From: an uncultured Oscillibacter sp.
GTDB taxonomy: Bacteria > Bacillota > Clostridia > Oscillospirales > Oscillospiraceae
Assembly (NCBI GenBank): GCA_910576845.1
Contig: CAJTJA010000091.1
Location: 1 to 7,027, forward strand
Direction of reading: 5' to 3'
Length of the DNA stretch: 7,027 nt
A program made the translations under genes and the position numbers. Below the pieces are notes generated by a model. That model was given only the letters and a program-made list of their open reading frames with translations. It had not been told where the DNA came from and made no database searches. Below, piece after piece: positions 1 to 5,001 of the stretch (position 1 is its first letter; the number at the start of each line of letters is the position of its first letter).

Positions 1-1
1 C

Positions 2-490
2 GACAATAAAGCCTGCCAAATCAAACAGCTTGCGGAAAATATTTTTGAGTATTCTCTGATCTCCCGGGAACAGACTGTCCAGCTGGATACCCCCGCGCCT
101 TTTCGGAATGTGTTCCACGATGTGCTGTCGGAAATGGCGGCCTACTTGGGCCAGCGGGGGTTTTCTTTCCGGCTGGAGCTGGACTGGCCGGAAGCGAAGG
201 CGGCGGTGCATCCCGCTTACATCAAACGCCTGGTGGACAACATGACCTCGAATCTCCTAAAATACGCGGACCCGGCGGTCCCGATTCTGATGGAGGCGGG
301 GGAGACGGAGGACGGGCCCTGGCTGGCGCTTCAAAACGCGGTCCGTCCCGACAGAGCAAGCCAGGAGAGCACCCAGATCGGCCTTGCCAATATGCGGACG
401 ATGATGGAGAAGATGGGAGGATGCTGTCAGGTGTTTCACACGCCCTTCAGCTTCCGTGTGGAGCTGCGGTTTCCACGGGTGGAATCTTAA
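2..490 (+). CDS. Sensor histidine kinase, C-terminal part (5' end outside window)
   Basis: Frame 2 is open from the left edge to a TAA, giving the last 162 residues of a two-component sensor kinase that would phosphorylate a partner response regulator at the membrane. The first residues (QIKQLAENIFEYSLISR) look like the end of the dimerization helices. The rest is a HATPase_c domain: the N-box is DNMTSNLLKYAD (about nt 232-270) and the ATP-lid/G2 region is STQIGLANMRTMMEKMGG (about nt 370-420). The usual DxGxG box is replaced by LALQNAV, a variant known in some Firmicutes kinases that have an Asn there, so this is not proof of inactivity. A GTG at 110 is only an internal codon and the true start lies upstream of the window. 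The response regulator gene is probably further left. Possible target sites of that regulator lie immediately downstream at 486-514. Confidence 0.88.
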   Translation, partial: DNKACQIKQLAENIFEYSLISREQTVQLDTPAPFRNVFHDVLSEMAAYLGQRGFSFRLELDWPEAKAAVHPAYIKRLVDNMTSNLLKYADPAVPILMEAGETEDGPWLALQNAVRPDRASQESTQIGLANMRTMMEKMGGCCQVFHTPFSFRVELRFPRVES

Positions 491-514
491 GAATTCTTTA
501 GATTTCCTTAAGAA
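486..514 (+). promoter_or_regulatory. Three phased direct repeats, likely response-regulator binding site
   Basis: CTTAAGAA at 486-493, CTTTAGAT at 496-503 and CTTAAGAA at 507-514 repeat every 10-11 bp, one helical turn. This is the typical layout of sites for OmpR/VanR-type winged-helix regulators, which bind direct repeats as head-to-tail dimers. The last repeat ends 20 bp before a good -10 box, a position that suits activation. The first repeat overlaps the stop codon of the kinase gene. That the regulator is the partner of this kinase is inferred from position. Confidence 0.55.
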
Positions 515-531
515 AATCCCGCGGTTTTTTC

Positions 532-540
532 TGCTATGAT
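532..540 (+). promoter_or_regulatory. Extended -10 promoter for the coiled-coil protein/lipoprotein operon
   Basis: TGC followed by TATGAT (535-540) is an extended -10 element one base from the sigma-A consensus. No good -35 is seen at the right spacing (GAAAAT at 512-517), which fits an activator-dependent promoter with the repeats at 486-514 upstream. Transcription would start near 547, leaving a leader of about 42 bases. Confidence 0.55.
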
Positions 541-551
541 CGGCTCAATTC

Positions 552-567
552 GGGAAAGCCGTTTCCC
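552..567 (+). other. Leader hairpin upstream of the ribosome site
   Basis: GGGAAA (552-557) and TTTCCC (562-567) form a perfect 6-bp stem with a 4-base loop, just inside the predicted transcript and 9 bases before the AGGAGG at 577-582. It could stabilise the 5' end of the mRNA. There is no T-run, so it is not a terminator. Confidence 0.4.
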
Positions 568-588
568 AGAATCATCAGGAGGTATCAA

Positions 589-1206
589 ATGGACATCAGA
601 ATGAAGCGGGCTGAGTCTCTTTATCTGGAGAGTACAGTGAGATCTGCCGAGGCCAAGGATGGCAAGGGGAGTGGAGGAACCGTCAGCGCGGCCGGCGCCA
701 GTGAGACGGAAAAGGTCACAAAGACTGTGCAGCTGGACCAGACCACGGGGTTGACCAGTGTCGAGAAGGCGGGAAAGGCGGCTGGAGTCCGCCAGCCATC
801 CTACGACAAGTTTATCCCGGAGAAGCCGGACGGGCCGAAGTCTTTTGGTCACTACCATCCGGTGGCCGATGGAAAGGGCGGCGTTCAGATCCGGTTTGAC
901 GCTCCGACAGAGGATGCCGTGAAAGCGCGAGGTGAAGATGCTCCTACGGCTGAACAGACGCCACCCACCAAGGATGGTGAAACGGGCAGAGGAACGCAGC
1001 TGGAACAGGGCCGAGAGGCGGAGCCCAAGGACAAGGAGACCGGCGTGGACGGGCTGACCGAGGGGCAGACGAAGATCCAGAAGCTCAAGACGAAGAAAAA
1101 GCAGCTGGAGCAGAAGATTAAAAACGCGGCGGACCCCGGCGAGGCGGAGAAGCTCAGGCGGAAACTGGCCCAGGTGAAACGGGAGCTGAGCGCCGCCGGG
1201 AAATAG
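589..1206 (+). CDS. Hypothetical charged protein with C-terminal coiled coil
   Basis: A 205-residue protein with no recognised enzyme domain. The ATG at 589 is set by a strong AGGAGG at 577-582 with 6 bases of spacing. No signal peptide or membrane segment is visible, so it is probably cytoplasmic. Residues about 20-60 and 100-150 are low-complexity, rich in Gly, Glu, Lys and Thr. The middle (about 68-100) contains PSYDKFIPEKPDGPKSFGHY. The last 50 residues have heptad-like Leu/Lys/Glu spacing (KLKTKKKQLEQKIKN, then KLRRKLAQVKRELS) and should form an alpha-helical coiled coil. I recall similar uncharacterised proteins with an IEKLKxxxxxLEQ-type end in Clostridia, but no function. It is followed after 22 bases by the lipoprotein gene, probably in one transcript controlled from the promoter at 532-540. 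Confidence 0.75.
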   Translation: MDIRMKRAESLYLESTVRSAEAKDGKGSGGTVSAAGASETEKVTKTVQLDQTTGLTSVEKAGKAAGVRQPSYDKFIPEKPDGPKSFGHYHPVADGKGGVQIRFDAPTEDAVKARGEDAPTAEQTPPTKDGETGRGTQLEQGREAEPKDKETGVDGLTEGQTKIQKLKTKKKQLEQKIKNAADPGEAEKLRRKLAQVKRELSAAGK

Positions 1207-1228
1207 ACCGCGTGAAGGAGCATATTTT

Positions 1229-1870
1229 ATGAAAAACAGATCTCCGCTTCTCTTCGCCGCAGCTGCCGCGCTGGCGCTGCTGGCGGGCTGCCAAAGCGCC
1301 GCTGCCCCTGCCCGGCCCCCGGTGAATGACGCTCCAGCGGTAGCAGATTCAACCGCTGCACCGGCGTTTTCAGCAGGTACATGGCTGGCAAAGAGCAAAG
1401 ACGGAGAGACCTATTATTTCTTCGACCCAGACGGCGTATCTGGGCGAACTGCCTCGCAGGAAACGGGAGCGGGTCTGGGGTTCACCTATACCGTTCAAGA
1501 TGGCAGGGGGACATTTTCTATGGGAAGCGCCGACAACACGTCTGCCTGTACATTGGAACAGACGGATGCGGAGCATATTACCATCAAATGGGAAGATGGC
1601 CGGGAAGAATCCCTGTCTTACATTTCGAAAGAGAGTTCGGATGAATTTCAGTTTTATTCCAATGATGCTCTCTGCAACCTTGCTATGAGCTACTATTCCC
1701 GGGTGTCCGGCGGAATTAAGAGGATGTCTGCCGCTGCGGTCACCAACGAGGACGGCACGGTAACGATTCAAGTCTATGAAAACCTGAATGATCGTAATTC
1801 CACTGCCGTCTGGTACACTGTGGACCGCCGACTGGAAAGGGAACGGATGTCAATACTGGTGAAGCCGTAG
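1229..1870 (+). CDS. Putative secreted lipoprotein
   Basis: A 213-residue protein. The start is supported by AAGGAG at 1215-1220 with 8 bases of spacing. Residues 1-21 form a lipoprotein signal peptide: a positive start (MKNR), a hydrophobic Ala/Leu core and the lipobox LAGC with the lipidated cysteine at position 21. An Ala/Pro-rich linker (about 22-48) follows, then a globular part of about 160 residues. In it, GTWLAKSKDGETYYFFDPDG, later FTYTVQDGRGTFSMG and ITIKWEDGREESLSYI suggest a small beta-rich domain like those of lipocalin-type Firmicutes lipoproteins, which is an inference from pattern only. The product would be anchored to the outer face of the membrane. It is second in the operon after the coiled-coil gene, and the shared terminator lies 175 bases downstream. 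Confidence 0.8.
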   Translation: MKNRSPLLFAAAAALALLAGCQSAAAPARPPVNDAPAVADSTAAPAFSAGTWLAKSKDGETYYFFDPDGVSGRTASQETGAGLGFTYTVQDGRGTFSMGSADNTSACTLEQTDAEHITIKWEDGREESLSYISKESSDEFQFYSNDALCNLAMSYYSRVSGGIKRMSAAAVTNEDGTVTIQVYENLNDRNSTAVWYTVDRRLERERMSILVKP

Positions 1871-2045
1871 ATCTTAGTATATCTGAGAAGGATACCCTTT
1901 TGGACATCAGGCCATAATGCAGCAGTTCAAAACAACGGGGTATGAGCTGGGAAGATAGACTGCCTATATGAATGCGGAGGTACTCCCTTGCGTCATTCAG
2001 GCTGCTCCGGCAGTGTTCTCAAAATGTAATAGCTATTTGATTTGG

Positions 2046-2078
2046 AAAGGGCGCTGTTCAATCGGACAGCGCCTTTTT
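2046..2078 (+). terminator. Rho-independent terminator, possibly bidirectional
   Basis: GGCGCTGT (2050-2057) pairs with ACAGCGCC (2066-2073) around an 8-base loop, and AAAG/CTTT extends the stem. On the plus strand it ends in TTTTT, a strong terminator for the lipoprotein operon. On the minus strand it is followed only by a short CCCTTTCC, so termination there is likely weaker. The minus-strand gene reads into it: its last codons form one arm and its TGA (2058-2060) lies in the loop. In the 175 bases between the lipoprotein stop and this hairpin I see no gene, only a small CTGC-TCCG-GCAG hairpin (2002-2013) with a UNCG-type loop. Confidence 0.85.
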
Positions 2079-3497
2079 ATGAGAGGACCGATTCGGCATA
2101 CTGGTCTCCAACCATTGCCAGAACTCGTCTAAGGTCAGATTTGCTTTCAGGCATTCGTCCCGTTTCTGGACAGCCTCATATTGCCACAGCTTAAATTTGT
2201 CCCGTTTAAGAGCTCCACTCTGGACCCTGGCGAAGTAGCGCTTGTAGTATTTCTGGTAGACACTCAGCGGATTCTTCCCGTCGTTGTCTTTCAGTTTCTC
2301 CAGATACGTTTCCTGCGCCGCAAACTGCTGGCAGGTGCGGTGCTCTCCGTCCGCGATGCGGTTACAGTAGGCCCCGTGGTAGTTGCCCTTGACGATGAAA
2401 TACTTTCCACAGCGTTTGCACTTTTGGAACTCCAGTCCGGCCTCCAGGATTTTTGAAAATTCCAGATACAGCATATCCCGCAGGTTGTTGCAGGTATAAC
2501 GAGAGGAAATAAAGCAAGGAATTTTGTAACAGAATTCCAGCTCATACTCCGGCAAATTATACTCCTTGCAAAACGCTTTCTGTTCTGGAGTCAAGATGAT
2601 TTCCTGCTCAATGTCTAGTTTATCAAAGTCGGTCCCAAAGGGCATCGTTGTGCCATGTGGCTCGTAAGAGTCCGGTTGAAAGGTTTCCTGGCGTGTATGC
2701 GATGAAGATAGGCCCTTGATTCTGCACCAGAGACAGTAGCGCTCTGATGGATACAACCGGCCAAGCACCTTGGGGCGGTAATTTTTATCCAGACAGAATT
2801 CAAGGAGTTCCAGAAACTCTGCCTGCAAGAGGGAAAGGTACTGTTGATAATACCCCAGCGCCTTCTCTGTTGCCTGAGCAAACTGCGGAGGGAAAGCAGC
2901 CGTGTATATCGAGGAGTAGAAAACCTCGCTGAGAGCCGGAAATAGTTTTTCGTATTGCTCAAAGATATGGATAACGCCTTCTTCGGCGCTGTGGATTGTT
3001 GGCAGGGTATCGGTGGCTTGCGCGAGCTGCCGGTAAGATGTCTCGCAGTGCGTAAAGGCAGAGCTGAAATCCGCATAACAAAAATTCAAAATACCTTCAC
3101 CCAGCGGCACGACAATCGTCGTGCCGCTGAACGCGTTGATCCGCTGTTCGGATGCGTCGTAAGGATAGAGCGGCTCAGGTGGATTGACGAGAAAAGTACG
3201 CCCAAACTTTTCACGAATCTCTTTAAGTTTGCTACGCCAGGATTCTACCTCCTGCTCGGTCGGCTCCTTTTGATAGTTCTCTGGAATGGAATATTCCAAA
3301 TCTTCGTACAGATCGAACATTGCCTCAAACTCATAAATGGGACTGACCTGGATGTAGAGCTTTTTCTCTTCCGCGAAATAGGAAACGCTGTTCTCAAAGA
3401 AAGAGGGGGAGAGGTCCGCACAGCCATTCCACTGAGAATAGTAGTCTGCGGATTCGGGACGTTGGTACTCAGACAAATCAAAGCTGGGCCTGAACAT
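2058..3497 (-). CDS. DUF6076-like protein with four-cysteine zinc-ribbon-like motif
   Basis: A 479-residue protein. I recognise the C-terminal half from memory as the DUF6076 type found in gut Firmicutes; its function is unknown. The clearest motif is C360-x2-C363-x14-C378-x10-C389 (KCKRCGKYFIVKGNYHGAYC...C), which probably binds zinc. A second CxxC is at 255-258 (YCLWC). The end is basic and aromatic (YQKYYKRYFARVQSG, then LTLDEFWQWLE), resembling the conserved tail of zinc-ribbon proteins that may contact nucleic acid. The N-terminal 250 residues look helical and acidic with no recognised domain. There is no signal peptide or membrane segment. The ATG at 3497 has only a weak GGCGG ribosome site about 10 bases upstream, yet the promoter is consensus. 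The gene stands alone, convergent with the lipoprotein operon and divergent from the mobilization genes. Its lower GC suggests acquired DNA. It may be cargo of the mobile element. Confidence 0.8.
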   Translation of the reverse strand: MFRPSFDLSEYQRPESADYYSQWNGCADLSPSFFENSVSYFAEEKKLYIQVSPIYEFEAMFDLYEDLEYSIPENYQKEPTEQEVESWRSKLKEIREKFGRTFLVNPPEPLYPYDASEQRINAFSGTTIVVPLGEGILNFCYADFSSAFTHCETSYRQLAQATDTLPTIHSAEEGVIHIFEQYEKLFPALSEVFYSSIYTAAFPPQFAQATEKALGYYQQYLSLLQAEFLELLEFCLDKNYRPKVLGRLYPSERYCLWCRIKGLSSSHTRQETFQPDSYEPHGTTMPFGTDFDKLDIEQEIILTPEQKAFCKEYNLPEYELEFCYKIPCFISSRYTCNNLRDMLYLEFSKILEAGLEFQKCKRCGKYFIVKGNYHGAYCNRIADGEHRTCQQFAAQETYLEKLKDNDGKNPLSVYQKYYKRYFARVQSGALKRDKFKLWQYEAVQKRDECLKANLTLDEFWQWLETSMPNRSSHKKALSD

Positions 3498-3566
3498 AGA
3501 AAGTACACCGCCTTTTGAAAATCCAGATATGCTCTGAAATCGAAAATCTATATCACATCAGAAAAT

Positions 3567-3595
3567 ATTATACAGAACACTTGCCCTCCTGTCAA
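3567..3595 (-). promoter_or_regulatory. Consensus sigma-A promoter of the DUF6076-like gene
   Basis: On the minus strand TTGACA (3595-3590), a 17-bp spacer and TATAAT (3572-3567) match the consensus at all twelve positions. Transcription should begin near 3560, giving a leader of about 62 bases before the ATG at 3497. Confidence 0.85.
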
Positions 3596-3609
3596 ACCTC
3601 TGTTATCCT
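3581..3609 (+). promoter_or_regulatory. Possible rightward promoter of the mobile module
   Basis: TTGCCC (3581-3586), 17 bases, then TATCCT (3604-3609), with TGT before it as an extended -10. Matches are partial. It lies face to face with the strong leftward promoter, so RNA polymerase could not occupy both at once. The predicted start near 3616 leaves a short leader before the ribosome site at 3622. Confidence 0.3.
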
Positions 3610-3635
3610 GTCCAAGAGAAGAGGAGGGATAGGAT
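3605..3635. repeat. Inverted repeat over the start of the DNA-binding protein gene
   Basis: ATCCTGTCC (3605-3613) and GGATAGGAT (3627-3635) are inverted copies with one G-T pair, separated by 13 bases. The right arm covers the last base of the AGGAGG and the first two bases of the ATG at 3634. It could be an operator for the DNA-binding protein itself, or, in RNA read from upstream, a hairpin hiding the start codon. Confidence 0.35.
3622..3627 (+). promoter_or_regulatory. Ribosome binding site fixing the original start at 3634
   Basis: AGGAGG with 6 bases of spacing to the ATG at 3634. It shows that the DNA-binding protein gene was built to start here, upstream of the in-frame TAG at 3682, and not at the GTG at 3712, which lacks a good site. 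Confidence 0.7.
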
Positions 3636-3972
3636 GCGATATTACGGAACGCAGCTTTTTCAAATCGACGCTGAGATTTTCTAGCACAGCCTTACGGCCC
3701 ATCAACTGGCGGTGTACAGTTACCTGGTTTTCTGCTCTGGCAGCCGAAACGCTTGCCAGATGAACGTCCGAACGATTGCCGCCGCCTGCGGCTGTTCGGA
3801 GTTCAGCGTCAGAAGAGCTCTGCACGGTTTGCAGGAACGGGGATTCATTGATGTGAAGGGAGCAGTGCAAAAACTGCGGAGCGGCGGTTACCGGCGGACC
3901 TGCAACCGCTACTATATACTGGACCGGAGCGAGTGGAGACCGCCGGATGGAGCGTTGTGCTCTTCCAAATAG
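3634..3972 (+). pseudogene. Winged-helix DNA-binding protein gene interrupted by an in-frame TAG
   Basis: Starting from the well-placed ATG at 3634, translation runs MRYYGTQLFQIDAEIF, meets TAG at 3682-3684 (codon 17), then continues in the same frame with HSLTAHQLAVYSYLVFCSG to the stop at 3970-3972. The later part holds a helix-turn-helix (about codons 44-73: VRTIAAACGCSEFSVRRALH, then LQERGFI) typical of small winged-helix proteins in Firmicutes mobile elements, which may control the element or its replication. Sequences I recall from that family continue straight through the TAG position, so the gene appears complete except for one nonsense codon. A shorter product could start at the GTG at 3712 (86 residues, helix-turn-helix intact), but no good ribosome site precedes it. 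The excisionase-type gene follows after 41 bases, probably in the same transcript. Confidence 0.7.
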
Positions 3973-4013
3973 AGCAAGGAAATGTATGAATAAAAAGGCG
4001 ACGGAGGAAGACG

Positions 4014-4241
4014 ATGAAGGATTCTGTGTATAAAAGCTATGAGGAACTGCCTCTGTTCCTCAACGCGAGAACGGTGGCGCAGGTGTTGGGCGTGTCGGCG
4101 TCCAGCAGTTATGAGCTGATGCATCAACAAAATTTCCCAACATTGAAAATTGGGAACCGTATCGTGGTTCCCAAAGAGAGGTTTGTTCAGTGGGTGGAGC
4201 AAAACACGAGTGTAGGCAATGATGAATGCTCTGATTCTTGA
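4014..4241 (+). CDS. Excisionase-family helix-turn-helix protein
   Basis: A 75-residue protein starting at an ATG with GGAGG at 4003-4007, 6 bases upstream. The core LFLNARTVAQVLGVSASSSYELMHQQNFPTLKIGNRIVVPKERFVQWV (about residues 14-60) is the standard MerR-like winged helix of the excisionase/HTH_17 group: a recognition helix after VAQVLGVS, then a wing of the form P-x-x-K-I-G-x-R-x-x-V-P-K. Such proteins either bend DNA to direct integrase toward excision or regulate element genes; which one applies here cannot be decided because no integrase is in the window. The acidic tail (VGNDECSDS) is probably disordered. It lies just left of the putative origin of transfer. Confidence 0.85.
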   Translation: MKDSVYKSYEELPLFLNARTVAQVLGVSASSSYELMHQQNFPTLKIGNRIVVPKERFVQWVEQNTSVGNDECSDS

Positions 4242-4380
4242 GAACGATGGGAGAGAACAGAGAACGCCCAGCGTGAGCACCTGTGAGCCGCCGTGTGCAA
4301 TTCTTCCGTCGAAGGCGAGGGGAAACCCCTGGGAAAAGTTCTGCACCAAAATATGGCGGTTTGCGAAGGACGAAAGTATA

Positions 4381-4388
4381 GCAGGATA
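4381..4388 (-). other. Putative nick site (IncP/MobP type)
   Basis: Read on the minus strand the bases are TATCCTG then C, with the expected cut between 4382 and 4381. The base of the hairpin at 4391-4418 is 9 nucleotides 5' of the cut, a spacing close to that known for IncP origins. The match is exact to the consensus as I know it, but an 8-base motif alone is weak evidence; position and neighbours carry the call. Confidence 0.5.
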
Positions 4389-4390
4389 AA

Positions 4391-4418
4391 GGCCAGACGC
4401 CGCAAGCGGCCCCCGGCC
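4391..4418. repeat. Two-part hairpin beside the nick site
   Basis: GGCC (4391-4394) pairs with GGCC (4415-4418), then an internal loop (AGAC/CCCC), then GCCGC (4399-4403) pairs with GCGGC (4406-4410) over AA. Probable relaxase recognition hairpin of the oriT. Confidence 0.5.
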
Positions 4419-4482
4419 AAATGACTTCTGCCCGCAGTGCGGGCAGTTGACGGGAGTTTTCAGGTGGTCAGAAGTGGCGTCT
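4395..4482. repeat. Nested long-range inverted repeats in the oriT candidate
   Basis: The right arm CAGAAGT-GGCGTCT is continuous (4469-4482). Its complement is split into AGACGCC (4395-4401) and ACTTCTG (4424-4430), with the inner half of the nick-proximal hairpin between them. The perfect palindrome at 4428-4446 sits inside. The layout allows a large branched structure that competes with the small hairpin. Confidence 0.45.
4428..4446. repeat. Perfect GC-rich palindrome
   Basis: CTGCCCGCA, one base (G), TGCGGGCAG: 9-bp arms with no mismatch. No T-run follows (GTTGACGGG), so it is not a classical terminator. It is more likely a relaxosome protein site or structural part of oriT. Confidence 0.6.
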
Positions 4483-4523
4483 ATTTGAGTGATGAAAATG
4501 AGGTTTGCTGTCTTGTCCCTGCA

Positions 4524-4554
4524 ATGCCGCTGTTTGCAAGGGGTTGAGCGGCAT
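4524..4554. repeat. Inverted repeat in the leader of the accessory gene
   Basis: ATGCCGCT (4524-4531) and AGCGGCAT (4547-4554), a perfect 8-bp match around a 15-base loop, 24 bases before the ATG at 4579. Candidate operator through which the ribbon-helix-helix-like protein could control its own operon. Confidence 0.45.
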
Positions 4555-4569
4555 CTTGAGGCAAAAATT

Positions 4570-4574
4570 GGAGG
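4570..4574 (+). promoter_or_regulatory. Ribosome binding site that fixes the accessory gene start
   Basis: GGAGG, 4 bases before the ATG at 4579. The reading frame is open back to a GTG at 4489, but that extension covers the inverted repeat at 4524-4554 and has no ribosome site, so the later start is preferred. Confidence 0.65.
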
Positions 4575-4578
4575 TTTT

Positions 4579-5001
4579 ATGAGCAGTGAAAAAGAGCGGT
4601 TGAGTTTGCGGGTTTCTCCGGTGACAAGCTACCGGCTGCACACAGCGTATAGGAAATCTGGATGCCGCAGTATGAACGAGCTGGCGGAAAGAGCAATCGG
4701 ATTCTACCTGGATTATTTGGAGGCTGATAATGCCGGAGATTTTCTCCCGACAGCCTTAAAGTCCTATGTGGATGGTCGGCTGGGGAAGCTGGAGGAACGG
4801 CTCTCGTCGCTGTCCTTCAGACAGTCGGTAGAAGTGGATATGATGGCGGGTATTTTGGCGGACGGCTTTCGGCTCAGCGAGGAGGACCTGCGCCGCCGTC
4901 GGGCAGAGAGCGTGAACAACGTGAAGCGGACCAATGGCCGTATCTCTCTGGAGAAATACGTGCGAGAGGGTTGGGAGGATGAGGACGAGTGGCAAGGCTG
5001 A
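4579..5001 (+). CDS. Relaxosome accessory protein, ribbon-helix-helix/MobC-like
   Basis: A 140-residue protein when started at the ATG with GGAGG. The N-terminus has the pattern of a ribbon-helix-helix DNA-binding fold: a short strand RLSLRVSP (residues 7-14), a first helix SYRLHTAYRKSG and a second helix SMNELAERAIGFYLDYLE. The remainder is helical and strongly charged (LGKLEERLSSLSFRQSVEVDMMAGILADGF, then RLSEEDLRRRRAESVNNVK), good for dimer or relaxase contact. Small proteins of this type directly upstream of MobP-class relaxases bind the origin of transfer and help the relaxase to nick. The gene lies just right of the oriT candidate and overlaps the relaxase start by 13 bases, so the two are translationally coupled. 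Recognition as MobC-like rests on position and fold pattern, not on a strict sequence match. Confidence 0.72.
   Translation: MSSEKERLSLRVSPVTSYRLHTAYRKSGCRSMNELAERAIGFYLDYLEADNAGDFLPTALKSYVDGRLGKLEERLSSLSFRQSVEVDMMAGILADGFRLSEEDLRRRRAESVNNVKRTNGRISLEKYVREGWEDEDEWQG

Larger units (their letters stand above)
4242..4578. other. Non-coding region, candidate origin of transfer (oriT)
   Basis: These 337 bases between the excisionase-type gene and the relaxosome genes hold no convincing gene but are dense in inverted repeats: AGGGG-AAA-CCCCT (4318-4330), GGCC/GGCC enclosing GCCGC-AA-GCGGC (4391-4418), CTGCCCGCA-G-TGCGGGCAG (4428-4446) and ATGCCGCT/AGCGGCAT (4524-4554). On the minus strand TATCCTG|C (4388-4381) fits the YATCCTG|Y nick-site consensus of IncP-type (MobP) origins and lies directly next to a hairpin. 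A relaxase of a MobP class is encoded just to the right. Nicking on this strand would send the left-hand genes in first and the mob genes last, as is usual. Confidence 0.6.

Noticed and set aside
511..532. AGAAAA...CCGCGG...TTTTCT palindrome as a terminator of the kinase gene
   Set aside because: The arms meet with no room for a loop, two positions mismatch, and it lies between the regulator repeats and the -10 box. More likely promoter DNA.
508..1398. Long minus-strand open frame of 296 codons opposite the coiled-coil protein and lipoprotein genes
   Set aside because: No ribosome site, a low-complexity product, and it covers two plus-strand genes with good starts. It is an antisense shadow of GC-rich coding sequence.
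2955..3518. Plus-strand open frame of 187 codons inside the DUF6076-like gene
   Set aside because: Antisense to a gene with a recognised family, a cysteine motif and a perfect promoter; no sign of its own start signals.
3604..3611. A second YATCCTGY match (TATCCTGT, plus strand) that could be a nick site
   Set aside because: It lies in the likely rightward -10 region, without a hairpin directly 5' of it and far from the relaxase genes. The 4381-4388 site has much better context.
3987..4031. Tiny reading frame MNKKATEEDDEGFCV overlapping the excisionase-type start
   Set aside because: Only 15 codons, out of frame with the following gene. It could serve translational coupling but there is no positive evidence that it is a gene.
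3912..4349. Minus-strand open frame across the excisionase-type gene and part of the oriT region
   Set aside because: The plus-strand gene has a clear fold and ribosome site; the antisense product resembles nothing known.
4489..4578. Upstream extension of the accessory protein (GTG 4489 or ATG 4492)
   Set aside because: No ribosome site, it crosses a perfect inverted repeat, and the extra residues do not resemble the fold. The ATG at 4579 has GGAGG.
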